From NCBI RefSeq assembly GCF_026341825.1, contig NZ_JAPENY010000002.1, positions 2,617,111 through 2,681,110 of the forward strand: a stretch of 64,000 nt of DNA. The letters run 5' to 3'. Position 1 is the stretch's first letter. Each line of letters starts with the position of its first letter. The notes beneath the pieces were generated by a model. That model was given only the letters and a program-made list of their open reading frames with translations, was not told the DNA's origin and ran no database searches. Positions 58,304 through 64,000 of this stretch are shown here, piece after piece. This DNA is from Streptomyces sp. NBC_00620. Its GTDB lineage: Bacteria > Actinomycetota > Actinomycetes > Streptomycetales > Streptomycetaceae. The position numbers and the translations under genes were made by a program.

Positions 58304-59614
58304 GTGGACACGAGCAAGAGCGGTACGGACAGCGATCCCACGGCGGACGACGAGACACCGGAACCGGTACGGGCGAACAGGCGCGGATGGCGCCGCTGGG
58401 CGATGGACACCCGCCCATTGCGGCGCCCGGCGTTCCGCCGGCTGTGGTCCTCGACCATCGTCACCGCCGTCGGCAGCCAGCTCACCGCGGTCGCCGTGCC
58501 CAAGCAGATCTACGACATCACCGGTTCCTCGGCATGGGTCGGCTACGCGAGCCTCGCCGGCCTGCTGCCCCTCGTACTCTTCGCCCTGTGGGGCGGGGCG
58601 ATCGCCGACAGCATGGACCGGCGCAAACTGCTCCTCATCACCAACACCGGCATGGCCGTCACGTCGGTCCTCTTCTGGATACAGGCCGCCACCGGACTCG
58701 GCTCGGTGCTCGTCCTGATGGTGCTGCTCGCCCTCCAGCAGGCGTTCTTCGGCCTGAACTCACCGGCCCGCCAAGCCTCCATCGCCCGGCTGGTCCCCAA
58801 GGACGAACTGCCCGCCGCGAACGCGCTCGGCTCGACCGTCATGCAGACGGGCCTGGTCGCCGGACCACTGCTCGCCGGCGCCCTCATCCCCGTCATCGGC
58901 CTGGCCGAGCTCTACCTGATCGACGCCGTGGCCCTGTGCGTCACCGTGTGGGCGGTCGTACGGCTTCCCGCGCTGCCGCCCCTGACGGCAGCGGCGTCCA
59001 GGCGGGCGGGCTGGCGCGAGGTCGCCGCCGGCTTCCGGTACATCTCGCTGCACAAGGTGCTGCTCCTGTCCTTCCTCGCCGACATCATCGCCATGGTCTT
59101 CGGCATGCCCCGTGCCCTGTTCCCACAACTCGCGGCGCAGACCTACGCGCCCTACGGCGAAGGACTCGCGCTCGGTCTCCTCTTCGCGGCGATCCCCATC
59201 GGCGCGGTGCTCGGCGGGCTGGCGTCGGGCACCTTCTCCCGTCTGCGCCGGCACGGCCTCATGGTCATCGTCGCGGTCGCGGCCTGGGGAGCGGCCATCA
59301 CCGGGTTCGGGCTCAGCAGCAGCCTGTGGGTGGCGGTGGCCTTCCTCGCCGCGGCCGGAGTCGCCGACATGGTCTCCATGGTCTTCCGCGGCGCGATCCT
59401 GCTGTCCGCCGCCACGGACGACATGCGCGGCCGCATGCAGGGCGTGTTCACCGTCGTCGTCGCCGGCGGCCCCCGCCTCGCCGACGTCCTGCACGGAACG
59501 GCCGGCGCGGCCTTCGGCGCACGCACCGCCGTCGTGGGCGGCGGCCTGCTGGTGATGGCCGCCACGCTGGTCCTGGCCACTGCGACACCGGCTCTGAGGC
59601 GTTACACGATCTGA
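58304..59614 (+). CDS. EntS-like MFS exporter (DHA3 type)
   Basis: A 436-residue 12-helix transporter with a 40-residue charged N-terminal tail. The core starts RPLRRPAFRRLWSSTIVTAVG; GGAIADSMDRRKLLL is the loop 2-3 motif. The family exports siderophores (enterobactin) or drugs; no siderophore genes are near. GTG 58304 is used, since the next in-frame starts fall inside the first helix. Gene is single with its own 113-bp upstream gap. Confidence 0.9.
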   Translation: MDTSKSGTDSDPTADDETPEPVRANRRGWRRWAMDTRPLRRPAFRRLWSSTIVTAVGSQLTAVAVPKQIYDITGSSAWVGYASLAGLLPLVLFALWGGAIADSMDRRKLLLITNTGMAVTSVLFWIQAATGLGSVLVLMVLLALQQAFFGLNSPARQASIARLVPKDELPAANALGSTVMQTGLVAGPLLAGALIPVIGLAELYLIDAVALCVTVWAVVRLPALPPLTAAASRRAGWREVAAGFRYISLHKVLLLSFLADIIAMVFGMPRALFPQLAAQTYAPYGEGLALGLLFAAIPIGAVLGGLASGTFSRLRRHGLMVIVAVAAWGAAITGFGLSSSLWVAVAFLAAAGVADMVSMVFRGAILLSAATDDMRGRMQGVFTVVVAGGPRLADVLHGTAGAAFGARTAVVGGGLLVMAATLVLATATPALRRYTI

Positions 59615-59651
59615 ATGCGCGGCCGCCCGGGTCGGTCATAGAGTTACCGCC

Positions 59652-60473
59652 ATGGGGGAAACGCGACCTACCTCGGAATTCCACGCGCAGAACATCAGCG
59701 CCGAGAGCGTTGCCCGGCTGGTGGCGGCTCTGGATGCCCAGGACATGAATGACGGCGTACGACGGCTGCGTACGTGGGCGCACACCGCGGTCGGCCCGCG
59801 GCCCGGCGAGCGGGTGATCGACATCGGCTCCGGTACGGGATCGCAGTCCCAGGCGCTGGCGGCCGCCGTCGCTCCCCACGGCGAGGTACTGGGCATCGAG
59901 CCGAACCCGGGGCTCCGTATGGTGGCCGAGCAGCGCGCGGCCGCCGCCGGGAGCACCTTGGCTCGCTTCGTGGACGGCGACGCGCTCACCCTGCACCTGC
60001 CCGACTCCTCGGTCGACGTCGTGTGGTGCGAGCGCGTACTCCAGCACCTCCTGGAGCCCGAGAAGGCCGTCGCGGAAATGGCGCGAGTGCTGCGCCCCGG
60101 TGGGCGCGTAGCCCTGCTGGACACCGACTGGGCGACCACGATCCTGCACCCCGGTGACCCCGAGACCGTCGCGGCGATCACCTCCGGTGCGCTGGCCGCG
60201 GCGGCCGACCCCTACTCGGGACGCAAGCTGGTCGGCCGGCTGACGGCGGCCGGGCTGGTCATCGACGACCGCGGATCGCAGGCGCTCCTCCAGGACCACA
60301 CCTCGGTGGCATGGCCGCTGATCCGCATGCTGGGCGATTCCGCGGTACGCCGTGAACTGATCACCGAGGCACAGCGCGACCGCCTGTACGCGGACATCAC
60401 CGAGGCCGCCGAGCAGGGTGCGCTGCACATGTCCGTGACGATGTTCGGAGCGGTCGCGCACCGCCCGTCGTAG
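59652..60473 (+). CDS. SAM-dependent methyltransferase (type 11)
   Basis: A 273-residue class-I methyltransferase. Motif I is VIDIGSGTGSQSQALAAAV, then GEVLGIEPNPGLR for the acidic SAM contact, VDVVWCERVLQHLLEPEKAV and LRPGGRVALLDTDWATT. It resembles UbiE/arsenite or small-molecule methyltransferases, but the substrate is not evident. Its ATG at 59652 lies 37 bp after the exporter stop with only a weak ribosome site, so it may be read through from the exporter transcript. Confidence 0.88.
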   Translation: MGETRPTSEFHAQNISAESVARLVAALDAQDMNDGVRRLRTWAHTAVGPRPGERVIDIGSGTGSQSQALAAAVAPHGEVLGIEPNPGLRMVAEQRAAAAGSTLARFVDGDALTLHLPDSSVDVVWCERVLQHLLEPEKAVAEMARVLRPGGRVALLDTDWATTILHPGDPETVAAITSGALAAAADPYSGRKLVGRLTAAGLVIDDRGSQALLQDHTSVAWPLIRMLGDSAVRRELITEAQRDRLYADITEAAEQGALHMSVTMFGAVAHRPS

Positions 60474-60522
60474 GGCTGGCGCATTGAGTGAATAAAGGCG
60501 TTTGTCGGAATACACTTGATTG

Positions 60523-60537
60523 TCCGTCGCCGACGGA
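60523..60537. promoter_or_regulatory. TCCGTC-GCC-GACGGA palindrome before the DUF6479 gene
   Basis: Six-base arms around GCC lie 44 bp before the start of the small membrane protein. The site may be an operator or a small leader hairpin; the surrounding 60 bp are AT-rich and probably contain the promoter. Confidence 0.35.
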
Positions 60538-60580
60538 GCGCTTTGCACTCTTCCCCTGGTATTGGGGGTGCTCGAGCAAA

Positions 60581-60949
60581 ATGAACACGGCGAGCTACGA
60601 AGTAATTGCAGCGAGCAGCACGATGAACGCGGTCGCCGCATTCATCGGTGGCCTCATCATCGCCGGTGCCCTGGTCTGGGCCGTCCGGATGGGCATCAAG
60701 GTGCGGCGGGAAGAACCGCGGCCACCCACCCTCGACGAGCAGACCCATCTCCCCGAATCCGGGGCGGTCCACGAAATCCGGGAGATGCGGGACGCCGACG
60801 AGGTTCCGCACGCGGCGGATGAGAGCGAGCGGCTGATGCCGTACAACATGCACGCGGCCGGGACCAAGCGCCGCGAGGACCAGAAACGGCGGCGCTGGGA
60901 ACCCGGGTCCAGCGGCTCCTTCGGCGGCGGCGGTCTGGGCAGGACGTGA
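60581..60949 (+). CDS. Small single-pass membrane protein, DUF6479-like
   Basis: A 122-residue protein. One helix (AAFIGGLIIAGALVWAVRMGI, about 19-39) is followed by a highly charged cytosolic tail with Pro/Glu-rich and Arg/Lys-rich parts and a Gly/Ser end (SSGSFGGGGLGRT). The layout matches the Streptomyces DUF6479 group, whose function is unknown. ATG 60581 gives the typical MNTASYEVIAAS start; an upstream frame from 60488 is not conserved-looking. Confidence 0.8.
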   Translation: MNTASYEVIAASSTMNAVAAFIGGLIIAGALVWAVRMGIKVRREEPRPPTLDEQTHLPESGAVHEIREMRDADEVPHAADESERLMPYNMHAAGTKRREDQKRRRWEPGSSGSFGGGGLGRT

Positions 60950-60995
60950 CCTGGACCGCTCGGAAGCGGGCCAGGCCTGTCCGTCGGATCAGGCT

Positions 60996-61997
60996 CTAAG
61001 GGAGATCGGCCGCGGAGTCCTCCGGAGCCAGGTCGGGCCGGAGACGGAGCCACGACGGCTGGCGCAGCAGCCCGGCTCTGGTCCGGGTGCTGTACCGGAC
61101 TTCACCCACCAGCCGCGGCACGACCCAGTGGGCCCCGGCCACCGGCGGGACGGTGTCGAAGGGGCAGTCCTCGGTCCCGGCGGCCCGCAGGAGCCGGGCG
61201 AGTACCGCCCGTTCGACCTCGCTCCAGCCGGTCCCCACGCCTCCGACGTAGCGCAGCCGCCCCGCCTCGCGCTGTCCCAGGAGAAGGGCACCCGGTAGCC
61301 CCGACAGCCGCCCCTTGCCGGGAACCCAGCCGCCGACGATCACGTCGAGGGTCTGTACGTTGCGGATCTTGACCCAGGCTCGTGAGCGCACCCCCGGCTC
61401 GTACACGGAGTCCAAGCGCTTGCAGACCAGCCCCTCCAGACCGTTCTCCCGCGTCGCCCGCAGGGCCGCCTCCCCGTGCCCGACGATCGCCGACGGCGTC
61501 GACCAGTACGGCCCGGCGAGGGCCAGATCCTCCAGCTCCTGTCGCCGCCGGACATAGGAGAGAGCGGTCAGGTCACGCCGCCGCAGGTACATAACGTCGA
61601 ACAGGACGAGATGCGCGGGGGCCTCCACCGCCCGACGAGCCGCCTTGCCCGGAGAATCCGCCAGCCCCATACGGGACTGCAGAAGCTGGAAGTCACCCCG
61701 CCCCTGCTCGTCCAGGACCAGCACTTCACCGTCCAGAACGGCGGGAGTCCTGCCGAGCGCTCCGCCCAGCGCACGGAATTCCGGGTAGGCCGCCGTGATG
61801 TCCTCCCCCGACCGGGCGCGCAGCACGATGCCGCCGTCCCCGGGCAGATAGATCACGGCACGCTGGCCGTCGTGCTTGGTCTCGTACGCCCAGTGCGCGT
61901 CCTGCCCTGCGGGCGGCAGGGCGCCGGCGGTGGCGAGCATGGGAGCGATCCGCGGCAGTGTCACAGGTGTGTAGTCGACAGGGCTGCGGGCACCCAC
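60996..61997 (-). CDS. Short ATP-dependent DNA ligase (LigC/LigD-ligase-like)
   Basis: A 333-residue ligase made of an adenylation domain and an OB-fold domain only. The lysine that takes AMP is K41 in YETKHDGQRAV; other marks are LDGEVLVLDE, GLEGLVCKR and WVKIRN. It lacks the polymerase and nuclease domains of full LigD. Such ligases act in non-homologous end joining or base-excision repair in mycobacteria and Streptomyces. GTG 61997 follows AAGGG. No Ku gene is in the window. It is 59 bp downstream of a Gfo/Idh gene. Confidence 0.92.
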   Translation of the reverse strand: MGARSPVDYTPVTLPRIAPMLATAGALPPAGQDAHWAYETKHDGQRAVIYLPGDGGIVLRARSGEDITAAYPEFRALGGALGRTPAVLDGEVLVLDEQGRGDFQLLQSRMGLADSPGKAARRAVEAPAHLVLFDVMYLRRRDLTALSYVRRRQELEDLALAGPYWSTPSAIVGHGEAALRATRENGLEGLVCKRLDSVYEPGVRSRAWVKIRNVQTLDVIVGGWVPGKGRLSGLPGALLLGQREAGRLRYVGGVGTGWSEVERAVLARLLRAAGTEDCPFDTVPPVAGAHWVVPRLVGEVRYSTRTRAGLLRQPSWLRLRPDLAPEDSAADLP

Positions 61998-62056
61998 TCA
62001 CCCTTGACGGCCCTTTCGCCTGAACGGCGCTGCCCGGCGAACCCGCGGGCCGCGCC

Positions 62057-62950
62057 CTACGCCTCCAGAGCCTGGGCCATCAGGGTCTGCAGACGCAGCC
62101 CGCGGTGGACATCGAGCTCGCCGGACTTTCCGGAGCGGACGGCGGTGGCGAACTCCCGGCGCAGCACGGGCCAGCTCTCCTCGTGGTCGAGTGCGGCGCC
62201 GTCGTACACGAGCTCGGCGTGCGGGCCGAACAGCTCGATCCGGGTGATGCCGCGCTCGACATTGACCGAACCGGACAGCGACGCCTGGCTCACAGCGCCG
62301 CTCGCGTGTTCGCAGGTGAGCTCGATCCAACGGCGGGGGTCTCCGGTGCCCCGTACCCGCACGATGGGACCCAGGGCCGCGTCCAGCAGATCGAGAACGT
62401 GCGGCCCGAGGTCCAGCAGCGCGCCGTGTTCGAGACGCCAGGCGGTCGCGAAGTCGCCGCCCAGGAAAGCGCCGTGCAGCCAGCAGGCCCGCGCTCCTAC
62501 GGCGTCGACGCCTTGGGCGGCTGCCAGGAACCGCCGGGTGGCCGGGTTGTAACGGCTTGTCAGGACCAGCTGGGAGACGACGCCGGCCGCGTCGACGGCA
62601 TCCACGAGGCGTTGCGCCGACGGCAGGTCCAGCGCGAGCGGCTTCTCCAGGAGGAGCGCCTTGCCCGCTTCCGCGGCACGGCATGCGAGCTCCGCCTGAA
62701 CGGAGGGCGGAACCGCGAAGGCGACCGCTTCGCAGCTGTCCAGCAGGTCCTCGAAGCGCGCGGCGACATCGGCGCCGTAGGGTGTGGCCGTCTCGCGGGC
62801 CGCCTCGGCGCGGCGCGCCCACACCGCGGTCAACTGCGTCTCGGGCCCGGCGGCAAGTACCCGCGCGTGAACGGCGCGCGCCCATGGTCCGGCTCCGACG
62901 AGGCCGACCTTGACCGGTGCATGGGACCAGGGAAGCGAGGCGTCGGTCAC
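62057..62950 (-). CDS. Gfo/Idh/MocA-type oxidoreductase
   Basis: A 297-residue NAD(P)-dependent sugar or inositol-type dehydrogenase. The Rossmann start is VKVGLVGAGPWARAVHARVL, and the conserved EKPL (LLLEKPLALDL) supplies the catalytic Lys. The C-terminal sheet contains LDLGPHVLDLLDAALG. GTG 62950 follows AAAGGAGA. It is short for the family (usually 330-390). Divergence from a PIG-L deacetylase 230 bp away suggests a linked role in amino-sugar or thiol metabolism, which is inference. Confidence 0.9.
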   Translation of the reverse strand: MTDASLPWSHAPVKVGLVGAGPWARAVHARVLAAGPETQLTAVWARRAEAARETATPYGADVAARFEDLLDSCEAVAFAVPPSVQAELACRAAEAGKALLLEKPLALDLPSAQRLVDAVDAAGVVSQLVLTSRYNPATRRFLAAAQGVDAVGARACWLHGAFLGGDFATAWRLEHGALLDLGPHVLDLLDAALGPIVRVRGTGDPRRWIELTCEHASGAVSQASLSGSVNVERGITRIELFGPHAELVYDGAALDHEESWPVLRREFATAVRSGKSGELDVHRGLRLQTLMAQALEA

Positions 62951-63180
62951 GAGAAGTCTCCTTTGCGGTGTGGGCGGATCAACTCCACCACGTTGACCGC
63001 CGCTTCGACCAGGAGTGTGTCGGCGGGCGGGACGGCTGACGCCCCTGCGCTGTGTCCGGCCAGGAGCCGGACGCCACGCCAATTCACCGAGCTCTGCGCG
63101 CTCATTCATGCGCCGGGGCGCACGACAGGCCCGCTCGCGCCTCTGTCGGTCACTGCGTGTCCCACGTCATCATTCGGTGC

Positions 63181-63969
63181 ATGAATCCCACACAGGACAA
63201 ACCAGGCTCCGCGGACGACTCGGGGCTGCCCGCATTGCCGGAGGACTGGCAGCGATGTCTGGCCGTGGCCGCACACCCGGACGACATCGAGTACGGGACC
63301 GCGTGCGCCGTCGCCCGCTGGACGGCACAGGGCAAACAGGTGACGTATCTGCTCGCGACACGAGGTGAAGCCGGCATCGACAGCATGCACCCGGACCAGG
63401 CGGCGCCCTTGCGGGAGGGGGAGGAGCGGGCCGGTGCCCGTCAAGTCGGGGTCGACACGGTTGAGTTCCTCGATCACCGTGACGGTGTCGTCGAGTACGG
63501 GCTCCCGCTACGCCGCGACATCGTGCGGGCGATGCGCCGCCACCGGCCCGAGGTCGTGGTGACCGGCGCGTTCACCGTGCGCATGATCGGCGGCATCACG
63601 AACCAGGCGGACCACCGAGTGGTTGGCCTGGCCACGCTGGACGCGGCACGCGACGCGGGAAACCGCTGGATCTTCCCGGAACTGGCCGACGAAGGCCTCG
63701 AACCCTGGAATGGAATCCGGCTGGTGTGCCTCGCCGGCCCCCAACAGCCCACCCACGGTGTCGACGTCACGGGCGAACCCCTCGAACGCGGGATCGCCTC
63801 GCTCGAGGCACACGCCGAATACACCAAGGGCCTCGGCGCCGGGGCCTTCGAACCGCGCCCGTTCCTGACCTGGGCGGCCGGAATGGGCGGCCCGGCTCTC
63901 GGCGTCGAATCCGCAGTCCTCTTCGACGTCCACCAGCTCATCCCCGACGGGCCGCCGCCCTGGGTATGA
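63181..63969 (+). CDS. PIG-L-family N-deacetylase
   Basis: A 262-residue zinc-dependent deacetylase of the MshB/LmbE group. The zinc and catalytic residues are in AVAAHPDDIEYGTA (H32, D34, D35), and the third ligand is probably the His of NQADHRVVGLATLDAA. Substrates in the family are N-acetylglucosamine-inositol, mycothiol conjugates or antibiotic intermediates. I took ATG 63181, though a GTG 33 bases upstream is also open. Its divergent partner is the Gfo/Idh gene. Confidence 0.9.
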   Translation: MNPTQDKPGSADDSGLPALPEDWQRCLAVAAHPDDIEYGTACAVARWTAQGKQVTYLLATRGEAGIDSMHPDQAAPLREGEERAGARQVGVDTVEFLDHRDGVVEYGLPLRRDIVRAMRRHRPEVVVTGAFTVRMIGGITNQADHRVVGLATLDAARDAGNRWIFPELADEGLEPWNGIRLVCLAGPQQPTHGVDVTGEPLERGIASLEAHAEYTKGLGAGAFEPRPFLTWAAGMGGPALGVESAVLFDVHQLIPDGPPPWV

Positions 63970-64000
63970 GACCTCTGCTTTCGTGAGCCGACTCACCTCA

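Noticed and set aside
1..64000. Search for tRNA, rRNA, insertion sequences or prophage genes
   Set aside because: I saw no cloverleaf with CCA-type end, no rRNA segment, and no transposase, integrase or phage protein in any frame.

Overview
The window looks like chromosomal DNA from a Streptomyces-type actinomycete. Evidence seen directly: very high GC with strong third-position GC bias, frequent GTG starts, GGAGG-type ribosome sites, Tat and lipoprotein signals, a tyrosinase operon (melC1-melC2), an ECF41-type sigma factor, an orphan binding-protein/two-permease sugar transporter with no ATPase, and a rare TTA leucine codon in one gene. No rRNA, tRNA, CRISPR array, insertion sequence or phage gene was recognised.

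Layout. 0-7.8 kb holds signalling and redox genes: a TTA-containing unknown gene, an SGNH lipoprotein, an OmpR-type regulator with a soluble hybrid histidine kinase, a GAF-PP2C phosphatase, a zinc alcohol dehydrogenase and a two-domain VOC protein. 7.8-20.8 kb is housekeeping and accessory: an ArsR-like regulator, RNase HI with a Cys/His tail, melC, a salicylyl-CoA hydroxylase-like monooxygenase, a drug exporter with its TetR repressor and double operator, AlkB, a flavin oxidoreductase with its ECF41 sigma factor, a frameshifted aminoglycoside phosphotransferase-like gene, and a TPR protein translationally coupled to a geranylgeranyl-diphosphate-type synthase. 20.9-28.3 kb has a secreted M4 protease, an AIM24 protein, an FMN reductase/TetR divergent pair, a cytosolic sulfite-oxidase-like enzyme, a GH64 beta-1,3-glucanase and a lipoprotein.

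28.3-51.6 kb is the main accessory region. After a polytopic membrane protein with an outside phospholipase-C-like domain, it carries a glycan-use locus: GH36 alpha-galactosidase divergent from a ROK regulator, then binding protein, two permeases, GH27-CBM35 alpha-galactosidase, GH95 alpha-fucosidase/galactosidase and an SGNH esterase in one direction, then a secreted beta-helix protein, a LacI regulator, a GH16 enzyme with two discoidin modules, a small secreted jelly-roll-like protein and a fibronectin-type lipoprotein. The likely logic is outside trimming of a galactose- or fucose-decorated, perhaps acetylated polysaccharide, uptake of oligosaccharides, and inside hydrolysis by GH36. ROK and LacI proteins and several palindromic operators probably control it.

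51.6-64 kb returns to ordinary genes: a small unknown gene, a Nudix hydrolase, an aldo/keto reductase behind a MerR-type operator, a large sensor PP2C phosphatase, a LysG/LysE regulator-exporter pair, an EntS-like exporter, a methyltransferase, a DUF6479-like membrane protein, a short ATP-dependent DNA ligase, a Gfo/Idh/MocA oxidoreductase and a PIG-L deacetylase.

The best candidates for something undescribed are the coupled TPR/prenyl synthase pair behind a 13-bp phased TATAC array, the membrane-anchored phospholipase-C-like protein, and the leader of the GH95 gene with its strong hairpin and five 15-bp repeats.
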